The notes: generated by a model not told the origin, from the letters alone. A stretch of 11,117 nt of DNA from Heyndrickxia sporothermodurans (GCF_016785185.1 NZ_JAEKDY010000114.1), one strand, 5' to 3'. Positions 1 to 6,875 are shown, numbered from the stretch's first letter. A program made the numbers and translations.

Positions 1-340
1 GGGGACAAAAAGAAGGCATACCAAATAAGCCCTTGGTATTTTCATTTTAAACCATTGGCAAGTTCGGTTTGTCAAGAGTTCGCTCCGCCGATTGCTAAAT
101 TTGTCCAAGGGCTCTGCTAAACAAAAAGTTAGGCGGATCTTTGTTCGACTATCCATCGTTGAGCTAACTCGATGAGCTTTGTCCAACGCGCAGGCATGGT
201 AGGAAGTCCTGATAACTTTGGATTCACAACGGGTACCTTGCCCTCTAGGGATGCATGTGGTCGTAGAAAGTTAAAATACGCCGCAAACAAGGTGACAAAA
301 GAAACAGATCCATGATCCGATCCAAATCCTTGTGTAATTA
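1..340 (-). mobile_element. Remnant of an insertion sequence (3' end, transposase C-terminus)
   Basis: The left edge of the window reads as the downstream part of an insertion sequence on the minus strand: a transposase C-terminus followed by a non-coding tail. The tail holds a perfect 9-bp inverted repeat (AGCCCTTGG at 28-36, CCAAGGGCT at 105-113), a type of structure common near IS ends. The right limit is placed at about 325-345, where transposase-like sequence gives way to transporter sequence read from the other strand. I cannot see a target-site duplication or assign an IS family. The extent is inferred. Confidence 0.55.
28..113. repeat. Inverted repeat in the tail of the IS remnant
   Basis: The arms AGCCCTTGG (28-36) and CCAAGGGCT (105-113) are perfect reverse complements separated by 68 bases. 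They lie just downstream of the transposase stop codon. They could form a transcription-blocking hairpin or be part of the IS end; the sequence does not decide this. Confidence 0.45.
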
Positions 341-345
341 TTGGA
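129..345 (-). pseudogene. DDE/rve-type transposase, C-terminal fragment
   Basis: The reading frame ends with TAA at 131-129 and encodes roughly the last 65-70 residues of a DDE-type (integrase-core, rve-like) transposase. The clearest signature is N-x-L-R-P-H-x-x-L-x-G-x-x-P, which closes the catalytic core in many IS families. It is followed by a basic, Trp-rich tail (MPARWTKLIELAQRW). The upstream part with the catalytic acidic residues is absent: the frame runs into sequence that belongs to a transporter on the opposite strand, so the ATG at 362 is an accident and not a start. The fragment cannot be active. The exact IS family is not recognised. Confidence 0.7.
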
Positions 346-1020
346 TTAGTGATTAGATTCAATTTGCTAGAAACTCCTTCGTTTAAAAAAGCGCTCGAAG
401 AAAAGGAGTTACCTAAATTACCTTTTGTTTCCGTGTTTAAGCATTATCCTAAACAGGTAATATCCGGAGTATTTTCAAATGTTAGTAGTGATATTGCATT
501 TGGAGTGTTTGCTTTCTATACGACGACCTACGGAATAAAATTTTTAGGCTTAGATAAATCAATTTTTGTTAATGCAACACTTGTAGGTGCAGTTATAGCC
601 GTATTCGCAATCTCTTTATTTGGATATTTAAGCGATAAAATAAGTCCAAAAAAAATACTTGGATTTGGTAATATACTACTTATTTTATGGGCTTTGCCGT
701 ATTTTTATTTACTAAATACTAAAAGTACAGGATTAATTTTCTTGGCCATTATTATAGCATTTATCATTCACTCTATTATGTGGGCACCGTTGGCTCCGGT
801 TATTGCCGCTAGTTTCCCGGCACATCTTAGATTTAGTGGATCAGCTATTACTTTTATGTTTAGAGGTTTGATTGGTGGGGGAGTAGCTCCATTGATTTCT
901 ACCTATCTTCTTAATAAATTTGATACCGGATACGCCATTAGTGGATATATTATAATTGCAGGAGTAATAGCGTTAATTGCATTAAAATTTGTGGACGTTA
1001 AATATCATAAAGAAGATTAA
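337..1020 (+). pseudogene. 5'-truncated MHS-family MFS transporter
   Basis: This is the C-terminal half of a major facilitator superfamily transporter of the metabolite:H+ symporter type (ProP/ShiA-like). The first recognisable residues, IIGLVIRFNLLETPSFK, match the end of TM6 and the start of the central loop; compare GLIGLYLRNNLEETPVFE in the intact transporter at 4040-5509. About six membrane helices follow, with the loop motif GYLSDKISPKK and the typical segment PAHLRFSGSAI before TM11. The N-terminal half, including the first six helices, is missing and is replaced by the transposase fragment on the other strand. The GTG at 349 lies inside the gene and is not a real start. Only 30 bases separate the stop from pxpB, so this was probably the first gene of the pxpBCA operon and probably its permease. 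Loss of function is near certain; the original substrate is inferred. Confidence 0.82.
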
Positions 1021-1050
1021 TAATCTTTTAGAGTACCTTTTAAGGGATTG

Positions 1051-1773
1051 ATGAAATTGGAATTTAGATATAAAGCTGCTGGAGATTCAGCGATCTTGAT
1101 GGAGCTCGATGCAGGGATCGATGAAAAAACAAATAAACGGATCATCCATTTATCAAAACTTATTGAAGACAAGACGGAAGAAGGTTTTGGCGAAGTTATT
1201 ATCGGCTACCGTTCAATACTTGTTCAATACAATCCTTTACGACTGTCTTACCAACAAGCTGTCGAGCTGCTCAAATATTTAGAAACCAATAATGACAGTA
1301 ATAAATATGAAAAAAGAAGACATATTGAAATTCCTGTTCTATATGGTGGGGAACATGGACCTGATCTGGAAAGTGTGGCTACTTATAACAAGCTATCACC
1401 AAAAGAAGTTATTTCTATTCATAGTGACGCCAGCTATTTAGTTTATTTTATGGGATTTACACCTGGCTTTCCTTTTATGGGAGGTATGTCAAAAAGAATC
1501 GCTACTCCTCGTTTAGAAAATCCCCGGATTTCTATTCCTTCTGGGAGTGTAGGGATTGCAAATAATCAAACGGGTATTTATCCTGTTGAAAGTCCGGGAG
1601 GATGGAGATTAATTGGACAAACTCCGATGCGCTTATATGATTGGCAGGCAAACCAGCCATTTTTACTACATGCGGGCGATAAAGTGACTTTTAAAGAAAT
1701 ACAGATCGACGAATTTAATGAAATAAAAGAACAAGTTGAAGATGGAAAATATATTCCTGTAATTAAAAATTGA
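1051..1773 (+). CDS. pxpB: 5-oxoprolinase subunit PxpB (KipI family)
   Basis: PxpB is one of three subunits of the bacterial ATP-dependent 5-oxoprolinase, which opens pyroglutamate (5-oxoproline) to glutamate in the cytosol. The B. subtilis homologue KipI also binds and inhibits the sporulation kinase KinA. The 240-residue product equals the usual family length. It begins with the characteristic A-A-G-D-S-A-I-L motif (residues 9-16) and carries the AHS1/CT_C_D signature GFTPGFPFMGG (about 135-145) and SPGGWRLIG (about 181-189). The ATG at 1051 follows AAGGGA at a short distance; a TTG directly before it (1048) would add one residue. The gene lies 30 bases after the truncated transporter and 34 bases before pxpC, in an evident operon. 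PxpB with PxpC corresponds to the two halves of the fused allophanate-hydrolase-like proteins, so its identity is secure. Confidence 0.93.
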   Translation: MKLEFRYKAAGDSAILMELDAGIDEKTNKRIIHLSKLIEDKTEEGFGEVIIGYRSILVQYNPLRLSYQQAVELLKYLETNNDSNKYEKRRHIEIPVLYGGEHGPDLESVATYNKLSPKEVISIHSDASYLVYFMGFTPGFPFMGGMSKRIATPRLENPRISIPSGSVGIANNQTGIYPVESPGGWRLIGQTPMRLYDWQANQPFLLHAGDKVTFKEIQIDEFNEIKEQVEDGKYIPVIKN

Positions 1774-1791
1774 ATAGACACCAGTTCAGGG

Positions 1792-1810
1792 AAAGGAGGA
1801 ATTTGTTATT
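1792..1810 (+). promoter_or_regulatory. Strong RBS that selects an ATT start for pxpC
   Basis: AAAGGAGG (1792-1799) is a near-perfect Bacillus Shine-Dalgarno sequence. The pxpC frame at the optimal distance (8 bases) offers ATT at 1808. No ATG, GTG or TTG exists in that frame between the upstream stop (TAG 1775-1777) and GTG 1937. The TTG at 1803 is in another frame, which stops after 17 codons. ATT initiation is known for a few genes, such as infC; here it is inferred from the RBS position and the conserved N-terminus. Confidence 0.6.
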
Positions 1811-2755
1811 TTTGAAGTCATTCACCCAGGCGTATTTACAACCGTTCAAGATTTAGGGAGACCAGGATACCAAAAATATGGGCTGGCTGTATCTGGATCC
1901 GCCGATCATTACTCTCATAGGGTAGCCAATATTTTAGTGGGGAACCCCGAATCTTCAGCAGTATTAGAGGTAACTCTCATGGGATTAAAAATGAAATCAT
2001 TAAAGCAGACTGTTATAGCGGTGACAGGAGGGGACCTTACTTTTACAATTAACGGAGTTCCTTCCCCAATGTGGTGTTCCGTGAAAGTAAATGAAGGGGA
2101 TGTTATTCATTTTGCAGGATGCAGGTCCGGTTGTAGAGCATATATCAGTGTACTAGGTGGAATTACTGTTCCGGAGATATTAGGAAGTAGATCCACAGAT
2201 ACAATTGGAAAAATTGGTGGAATAGAAGGAAGAGCACTTAAAAAAGGTGATATTATTCCTTTTAAGGAGCAGCCACTTAGCCAGTTTCAAGGGATTAGGC
2301 GTCGTCTTCCTGAATATTTAATCCCTACTTACACTAATTCATTTCACCTGAGAGTCATACTTGGTCCTCAAGAGGGAGCCTTTTCAAAAAAAGCGATAGA
2401 TACATTCCTTTCCTCTACGTATAAGGCAACCAAAGATGTGAACCGAATGGGCTGCAGACTAGAAGGACCTGTAATAGAACATATAGGAGGGGCGGATATC
2501 ACGTCTGAGGGGATATTTTTTGGGGCCATTCAAGTTCCTAAAAATGGACAGCCAATTATATTTTTAGTCGGAAGGCAAAGTGTAGGCGGGTATACGAAAA
2601 TAGGGGGAGTAATCACGGTAGATCTACCGAAATTAGCTCAAGTGAAGCCGGGAGACAGGATAACATTCGAAAGAATTACTGTAGAAGAAGCACACGTCCT
2701 ATTAAAAGAAAAAGAACATGATTTTTCTATCTTGAAAGCGTATTCGAATAACTGA
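1808..2755 (+). CDS. pxpC: 5-oxoprolinase subunit PxpC (KipA family), probable ATT start
   Basis: PxpC is the second 5-oxoprolinase subunit (AHS2/CT_A_B domain; KipA in B. subtilis). It works with PxpB and PxpA to hydrolyse 5-oxoproline using ATP. The frame encodes 315 residues. The N-terminus FEVIHPGVFTTVQDLGRPGY is the hallmark opening of the family and lies entirely before the first conventional start (GTG 1937). Typical later segments are AGCRSGCRAYISVLGGI and, near the end, GGYTKIGGVITVDLPKLAQ followed by KPGDRI. Because the conserved N-terminus is present and follows a strong RBS, I place the start at ATT 1808. Alternatives are a recent point mutation of an ordinary start codon, a sequencing error, or (unlikely) a truncated product from GTG 1937. 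The gene sits between pxpB and pxpA, with 19 bases to the latter. Confidence 0.88.
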   Translation: MFEVIHPGVFTTVQDLGRPGYQKYGLAVSGSADHYSHRVANILVGNPESSAVLEVTLMGLKMKSLKQTVIAVTGGDLTFTINGVPSPMWCSVKVNEGDVIHFAGCRSGCRAYISVLGGITVPEILGSRSTDTIGKIGGIEGRALKKGDIIPFKEQPLSQFQGIRRRLPEYLIPTYTNSFHLRVILGPQEGAFSKKAIDTFLSSTYKATKDVNRMGCRLEGPVIEHIGGADITSEGIFFGAIQVPKNGQPIIFLVGRQSVGGYTKIGGVITVDLPKLAQVKPGDRITFERITVEEAHVLLKEKEHDFSILKAYSNN

Positions 2756-2774
2756 TAGGTTAGGAGAGTGTAAA

Positions 2775-3539
2775 ATGAGAAAAACCATTGATTTGAATTG
2801 TGATATGGGAGAAAGTTTTGGGGTTTATAAACTTGGCTTCGATGATGAAGTGATAAAATTAATATCTTCTGTAAATGTTGCCTGCGGATTCCATGGCGGC
2901 GATCCTAACACGATGGACCATACAGTAGCGATGGCCAAAAAATATGGTGTTGGGGTCGGGGCGCATCCGGGATTTCAAGATTTAGCTGGTTTTGGGCGAC
3001 GGAATATTGACATGTCAAGAAAAGACTTAATGAATTTGATTATTTATCAAATTGGTGCACTCGATATATTTTGTCAAAAACATGAAACACCACTTCGTCA
3101 TGTAAAACCGCACGGAAATATGAATAATATGGCAGATTCAGATAAAGAAATGGCTACAAATATAGTGGATGCAGTACTTGCCGTTAAACCAGATCTACCT
3201 ATCATGGTTAAGCCTAACTCTCAATTACATTTGGTAGCAAAAGAAAAAGGATTACCTTTTATTTTAGAATTGTTTGCTGATCGAGAATACAATAGCGATT
3301 TTTCGTTAGTATCAAGAAAACAAAAAGGTGCTGTCATTACTGATCCAGACATTGTTGCAGAGAGAGTATTAAAAATGGTGACAGAAGGAAAAGTGACAAC
3401 CTTTGATGGTGAGGAAATGGAAGTGCAAGGAGAAACGATTTGCGTCCATGGTGATACTCCGACTGCTTTAGACATGATTAGAACGATAAAACAAAAGCTT
3501 GAAAGTATGGATATTGAGATTGCTCCGTTTTCCGTGTAG
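2775..3539 (+). CDS. pxpA: 5-oxoprolinase subunit PxpA (LamB/YcsF family)
   Basis: PxpA is the third subunit of 5-oxoprolinase and belongs to the LamB/YcsF family, which has a fold related to polysaccharide deacetylases. The product has 254 residues, a normal length. Family landmarks are DLNCDMGESFG (6-16), NVACGFHGGDP (34-44), VGAHPGFQDLAGFGRR (61-76), HVKPHG (109-114), FADREY (167-172) and CVHGDTP (223-229). The ATG is preceded by GGAGAG at 6 bases. One departure stands out: after HVKPHG most members read ALYN, whereas here it is NMNN (about 115-118). Otherwise the histidines and acidic residues of the core motifs are present. It is the last gene of the pxpBCA operon; no convincing terminator follows. 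Confidence 0.93.
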   Translation: MRKTIDLNCDMGESFGVYKLGFDDEVIKLISSVNVACGFHGGDPNTMDHTVAMAKKYGVGVGAHPGFQDLAGFGRRNIDMSRKDLMNLIIYQIGALDIFCQKHETPLRHVKPHGNMNNMADSDKEMATNIVDAVLAVKPDLPIMVKPNSQLHLVAKEKGLPFILELFADREYNSDFSLVSRKQKGAVITDPDIVAERVLKMVTEGKVTTFDGEEMEVQGETICVHGDTPTALDMIRTIKQKLESMDIEIAPFSV

Positions 3540-3747
3540 TATTTTAACTAAATATTAAGCTTTTTAAGAAGGTATTTCATTAAGTTGCTAAACTTTTTGG
3601 AAGCCTCTTTTTTTTCTTTACTTTACGACCAATAAGGAGCCACTACACACTTTTTCCATATAAAACTACTAGGAAAATATTTTAACAAAAAGTGAAGAAA
3701 AAGAAATTAAACAAAAGAAGTAAATGGAATAAAACAAAGCACCAAAT

Positions 3748-3776
3748 TTGACCATAAAGTTGGTAATATTTATAAT
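3748..3776 (+). promoter_or_regulatory. SigA-type promoter P1 upstream of the MHS transporter
   Basis: TTGACC (3748-3753) and TATAAT (3771-3776) are spaced by exactly 17 bases: five of six and six of six matches to the vegetative consensus. The predicted transcript start is near 3783, about 250 bases before the transporter start. It is the best promoter match in the window. Confidence 0.7.
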
Positions 3777-3806
3777 TAATGTAACACTAATTCTTAAAGC
3801 AAAATC

Positions 3807-3831
3807 AACATTCTTATCTGCAGAGAATGTT
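3807..3831. repeat. Perfect 8-bp inverted repeat, possible operator
   Basis: The arms AACATTCT (3807-3814) and AGAATGTT (3824-3831) flank a 9-base spacer. The repeat lies about 24-48 bases downstream of the predicted P1 start and directly upstream of P2. No U-run follows within the next bases, so it is not a terminator. Its symmetry and position suit the binding site of a dimeric regulator; the regulator itself is not in the window. Confidence 0.45.
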
Positions 3832-3853
3832 AATGCTTCGATTTTACCCTTTT

Positions 3854-3882
3854 TTGACCTTCTTCTAATTTTTTAAGATAAT
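3854..3882 (+). promoter_or_regulatory. SigA-type promoter P2 upstream of the MHS transporter
   Basis: TTGACC (3854-3859) and GATAAT (3877-3882) are separated by 17 bases, each five of six to consensus. The predicted start is near 3889. It shares its -35 hexamer and spacing with P1, 106 bases upstream. Chance matches are possible in AT-rich DNA, so it is less certain than P1. Confidence 0.5.
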
Positions 3883-4039
3883 TCCACTAATTACCTTTAG
3901 CGGCTTTGATATGGGCGAACCCGAAAATATTGTTAATGTACGGTATGAGTGTAGTAGAAAACCAATCGGAATAGAAATAAAGAAGTCAGTTCAAAATAAC
4001 ATTAAATTATAACTTTTAATAAGAATATAGGTGAAGCAA

Positions 4040-5509
4040 TTGGACAAAATTTCAGGGGGTAAAAAAAGTCCTAAAAGAAAACTTAAAAAAGATGATATTA
4101 CGGTTGTTGATACAAAAGCGGCAAAAAAAGCGGTGGTGGCTACTGCCCTTGGAAATGCGATGGAGTGGTTTGATTTTGGAATTTACTCTTATTTAGCCGT
4201 AACGATAGGAAAGGTGTTTTTTTCTGAAACAGCTGGGCCACTACAATTAGTGTTTTCGTTTGCTACTTTTGCTGTAGCATTTCTCGTTCGTCCTATTGGC
4301 GGGATGTTTTTTGGTATGTTGGGTGATAAGTTAGGAAGAAAAAAGATATTAACGATCACATTAGTGTTAATGTCTTTTTCTACTCTATGTATGGGTTTGA
4401 TACCGAGCTATGCAAAGATTGGAAATTTGGCTCCAATACTTTTACTTTTAGCTAGACTGGTTCAAGGATTTTCCGCGGGCGGTGAATATTCGGGTGCCAT
4501 GACATTTATCGCTGAATCCTCTCCCGATAAAAAAAGAGGTTTCTTTTCAAGCGGTTTGGAAGTGGGAACATTAGTTGGTTATATCGGTGGATCCGCTATT
4601 GTGACGATACTGAGTTATACACTTGGACCGGATAAAATGCTTGATTGGGGATGGCGCATCCCGTTCTTTATTGCTGCTCCGATGGGACTCATTGGTCTTT
4701 ATTTGAGAAACAATTTAGAGGAAACACCTGTCTTTGAAGCAATGAATGAAGGGAAAGATAAAGAAAAGGAAAAAGGCTTAATAAAAAAAATTTTTGTATA
4801 TCATTGGCAGCAACTCCTTAAAGGGATAGTTTTAGTTTTATTTTTTAATGTTGTCGACTATATGTTGCTATCATATATGCCATCATATTTAAATGTTGTG
4901 CTAGGGTATGGAGAAAAAATTGGTCTTTTGTTCATTTTGATTATCATGTTTATCATGATTCCGATCGTTTTATTCATGGGTTATATTAGTGACCGAGTAG
5001 GGAATAAACGCATTATTTTAAGTGGATTAATAGGTATAGTTATTCTGTCAATCCCAGCATTCAAGATGATTGGAAGTGGAAGTTATACGACGGTGTTTTT
5101 TGGACTAATGATATTAGCTATTCTTTTAGCTACATTCGAAGCAACCATGCCGTCTATGCTGCCTTCGTTATTTTTTACAGAAGTAAGATATGTTGCCCTC
5201 GCCGTTACTTTTAATATTTCGGTTTCCTTATTTGGTGGAACAACACCATTGGTTATGGCGTGGCTTATAAAAGTGACAGATAACCCAATGGTTCCAGCTT
5301 ACTATATTATGGCTGCTTGTTTAATTGGTATTGTGACAATGATTTTTGTAAAAGATACAACAGGGAAAGCGCTGCGTGGTTCAGCTCCAGCAGTAGAAGA
5401 AAAACACGAAATTGCAGATATATTGGAGAATCCACAAGAGGCCATTTGGTGGAAAGAAGAAAAGATAACTATTGATGAAAAAATCGCTGATTCAGATAAT
5501 GAAAAATAA
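4040..5509 (+). CDS. MHS-family MFS transporter (ProP-like)
   Basis: This is an intact 12-helix proton-coupled symporter of the metabolite:H+ symporter family, which includes ProP (proline/betaine) and carboxylate carriers. From the TTG at 4040 it has 489 residues. Diagnostic motifs are GNAMEWFDFGIY in TM1 (about 38-49), RPIGGMFFGMLGDKLGRKK in loop 2-3, ARLVQGFSAGGEYSGA in TM4-5 (about 138-153), WGWRIPFF (about 203-210) and GYISDRVGNKR in loop 8-9. The basic N-terminus (KKSPKRKLKK) and the acidic tail of about 50 residues after TM12 are cytosolic. The tail is not a clear coiled coil like that of E. coli ProP. Start choice: AGGTGA at 4029-4034 resembles the 3' part of the Bacillus RBS and favours TTG 4040; GTG 4031 would add three residues but overlaps that site. 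The gene follows the pxp operon behind its own promoters, so pyroglutamate, proline or betaine are candidate substrates; this is inference. Confidence 0.88.
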   Translation: MDKISGGKKSPKRKLKKDDITVVDTKAAKKAVVATALGNAMEWFDFGIYSYLAVTIGKVFFSETAGPLQLVFSFATFAVAFLVRPIGGMFFGMLGDKLGRKKILTITLVLMSFSTLCMGLIPSYAKIGNLAPILLLLARLVQGFSAGGEYSGAMTFIAESSPDKKRGFFSSGLEVGTLVGYIGGSAIVTILSYTLGPDKMLDWGWRIPFFIAAPMGLIGLYLRNNLEETPVFEAMNEGKDKEKEKGLIKKIFVYHWQQLLKGIVLVLFFNVVDYMLLSYMPSYLNVVLGYGEKIGLLFILIIMFIMIPIVLFMGYISDRVGNKRIILSGLIGIVILSIPAFKMIGSGSYTTVFFGLMILAILLATFEATMPSMLPSLFFTEVRYVALAVTFNISVSLFGGTTPLVMAWLIKVTDNPMVPAYYIMAACLIGIVTMIFVKDTTGKALRGSAPAVEEKHEIADILENPQEAIWWKEEKITIDEKIADSDNEK

Positions 5510-5532
5510 GGTTCACAAGTAATTATTTACTT

Positions 5533-5567
5533 AGGCTGCCAATAATTTCTGGCAGCCTTCTTGATTT
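5533..5567 (+). terminator. Rho-independent terminator after the MHS transporter
   Basis: A 9-bp perfect stem, AGGCTGCCA (5533-5541) with TGGCAGCCT (5550-5558), encloses an 8-base loop and is followed by a T-rich stretch with TTTTT at 5565-5569. It lies 24 bases after the transporter stop and directly against the stop of the convergent minus-strand gene. The minus-strand side has no T-run, so it serves mainly plus-strand transcripts. Confidence 0.88.
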
Positions 5568-5795
5568 TTATTCTTCTTTATAAAATCGTTCTCCAGTTTC
5601 CGGATTAAAATAAACAACTAATCTTTTCTTTGTGGTTGGGTCGATAGAAACTTCATTTGTTCGGACGAATCCTTTAGGTACTTGTTGACCGTGTTTTGTC
5701 TTGAAGCGACGATCCCATATAAACCAAGATCCTAAGATTAAAATAAGGAGAACAATGAGTTGAATACCGTAAAAGCCGAAAATCCATTCCATCAT
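5568..5795 (-). CDS. Small single-helix membrane protein, function unknown
   Basis: The 75-residue product has one predicted membrane helix near the N-terminus (about residues 5-27, rich in I, L, V and W), then a basic stretch (DRRFKTKHG) and a soluble C-terminal tail of about 45 residues with a distinct pattern (VYFNPETGERFYKEE). I do not recognise a characterised family. Two consecutive ATG codons begin the frame (5795 and 5792); only one base separates the first from the stop codon of the upstream UPF0145 gene, which indicates translational coupling. The pair therefore probably acts together, perhaps with the small protein as membrane partner. That is inference from spacing alone. Confidence 0.75.
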   Translation of the reverse strand: MMEWIFGFYGIQLIVLLILILGSWFIWDRRFKTKHGQQVPKGFVRTNEVSIDPTTKKRLVVYFNPETGERFYKEE

Positions 5796-5796
5796 C

Positions 5797-6117
5797 TTAT
5801 TCTTCTTCTACAATAACGGCTGTTCCATAAGCAACGATTTCACTCATGTTTTGGCCGATTTCACCAGAGTCAAAGCGCATCATAATGATTGCGTTCGCGC
5901 CCATTGCTCTAGCGTTTTCTACCATGCGATCGATCGCTTGCTTTCTGGCATCCTCCAGCATTTCCGTATACTGATTAATTTCTCCGCCTACAAGACCTTT
6001 CAACGAAGCAACGATATCTTTGCCGATCCCCCTCGCTCTAACGGTTAACCCAAATACTGGACCTTTCACTTCAGTAACTTTATGATTAGCAATTTTCTCT
6101 GTTGTTACAATAATCAT
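5797..6117 (-). CDS. UPF0145 (YbjQ-like) protein
   Basis: The 106-residue soluble protein matches the UPF0145/YbjQ family in length and in its characteristic segments: an N-terminal MIIVTTE strand, VKGPVFGLTVRA, DARKQAIDRM, GANAIIMMRFDS and a C-terminal AYGTAV strand. Members form ring-like oligomers of a small alpha/beta domain sometimes called a heavy-metal-binding domain, but the cellular role is not established. The ATG is preceded by AAGGGG at about 8 bases. It is the first gene of a two-gene minus-strand unit with the small membrane protein downstream. I saw no convincing promoter in the upstream region it shares with the divergent gene at 6339. Confidence 0.9.
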   Translation of the reverse strand: MIIVTTEKIANHKVTEVKGPVFGLTVRARGIGKDIVASLKGLVGGEINQYTEMLEDARKQAIDRMVENARAMGANAIIMMRFDSGEIGQNMSEIVAYGTAVIVEEE

Positions 6118-6338
6118 ATGGAACGCCCCTTTTCATAATTGATTCGCTACATGTTCATTTTACTTTGTTTTGAGTGAAAGATACCATTGTTTTTTCAAAT
6201 AAAGAGGCAATTGTGTTGGCTTCTAAGCAGATCATCGGATTAATTATATCTCAGTTATCCTACTTCGCGGACGAACGATTATCTACCGAAAAAGAGGGTA
6301 CAATATCAATTAGGTATTTTTAATTGGAGGTATATCGA
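6118..6338. other. Divergent intergenic region
   Basis: This region lies between the UPF0145 gene (minus) and the membrane-protein gene (plus) and must contain promoters for both directions. A TACAAT at 6299-6304 could be a plus-strand -10 box, but no acceptable -35 hexamer lies 16-18 bases upstream. No hairpin or small gene was found. Confidence 0.4.
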
Positions 6339-6875
6339 ATGGGTCAGATTGTCTCATGGATTTTATTTTTAGCTCCTTGGTTTTTATTGCTCCCCTTAGA
6401 TACGAAACGTGTAAAGCGTTTTATGCCAGTATCTCTATTCATGGCTGTTTTATATACAATTCTTTTTCAAATGGCTGAAGTTTGGAATTGGTGGGATGTT
6501 CACGAAACAAGCAATGTATTCTTTCTCACCAATATTTCATCTTTTGTATATGGATTTCTGATTGTAACGACCATTTATATGTTTTATTTTACCTATCCGA
6601 ATTTTTGGCTTTTCCTTATTGTAAATTGGGTTATCGATTTAATTCAAGCTCTTATTATAAGTCCTTTTATCTTTCAGAAAGTAGGGCTTTATACGATGAA
6701 CAGTATGTCCAATTTTGGGCTCTTCATTATGATTGCCATCACTGTGCCCATCATATATTTATATCAAAGATGGCAAGAAAACGTTTTTGAAGAAAAGGCT
6801 GAGGTGTCTTTGGCAGAACTTCTGTTTAAACGATTTTCGCAATCTAAAAATGCGGCTACACGACGCCAAAGGTAA
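6339..6875 (+). CDS. Five-helix integral membrane protein, possibly CBO0543-like
   Basis: The 178-residue product is almost entirely hydrophobic, with about five predicted membrane helices (near 4-19, 31-47, 61-84, 88-110 and 126-142) and a basic cytosolic tail ending TRRQR. Trp-rich motifs near the helix ends (LAPWFLLLPLD, VWNWWDVHE) recall small Firmicute membrane proteins such as the CBO0543 family, but this resemblance is from memory and not secure. GGAGG at 6326-6330 sits 8 bases before ATG 6339 and fixes the start; a TTG at 6324 lies before that RBS and is not used. No catalytic motif is visible. The gene precedes the kinase-STAS gene in the same direction with 156 bases between, so an independent promoter for the kinase is likely. 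Confidence 0.72.
   Translation: MGQIVSWILFLAPWFLLLPLDTKRVKRFMPVSLFMAVLYTILFQMAEVWNWWDVHETSNVFFLTNISSFVYGFLIVTTIYMFYFTYPNFWLFLIVNWVIDLIQALIISPFIFQKVGLYTMNSMSNFGLFIMIAITVPIIYLYQRWQENVFEEKAEVSLAELLFKRFSQSKNAATRRQR

Larger units (their letters stand above)
3540..4039. other. Half-kilobase AT-rich region between pxpA and the second transporter
   Basis: No convincing gene lies here. The region holds two tandem SigA-like promoters and an inverted repeat between them (listed separately). Transcripts would carry leaders of about 150 or 250 bases before the transporter. An AT-only 5-bp hairpin at 3582-3595 followed by a T-rich run at 3608-3616 is too weak to call a terminator. A 33-codon ATG frame at 3911-4012 has no visible ribosome binding site. 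I do not recognise a riboswitch or RNA element in the leader. Confidence 0.5.

Noticed and set aside
1578..1781. Minus-strand frame inside pxpB
   Set aside because: Shadow of the well-supported pxpB gene; no RBS and low-complexity residue composition.
3221..3475. Minus-strand frame inside pxpA
   Set aside because: Opposite-strand shadow of pxpA with no family features.
3582..3616. Hairpin AAGTT-GCTA-AACTT followed by a T-rich run after pxpA
   Set aside because: Five mostly A-T pairs and a gap of about 12 bases before the T-run; too weak to be a terminator.
3783..4039. Riboswitch or T-box in the long leader of the second transporter
   Set aside because: No recognisable consensus (no T-box NNUGGNACC-like motif, no terminator/antiterminator pair); only the single palindrome is visible.
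1048..5509. Functional link between PxpB (KipI) and the histidine kinase at 7032
   Set aside because: KipI inhibits KinA in B. subtilis and the kinase core here is KinA-like, but the genes are in separate units and nothing in the sequence shows an interaction.
5851..6048. Plus-strand frame opposite the UPF0145 gene
   Set aside because: Antisense shadow of a conserved protein.
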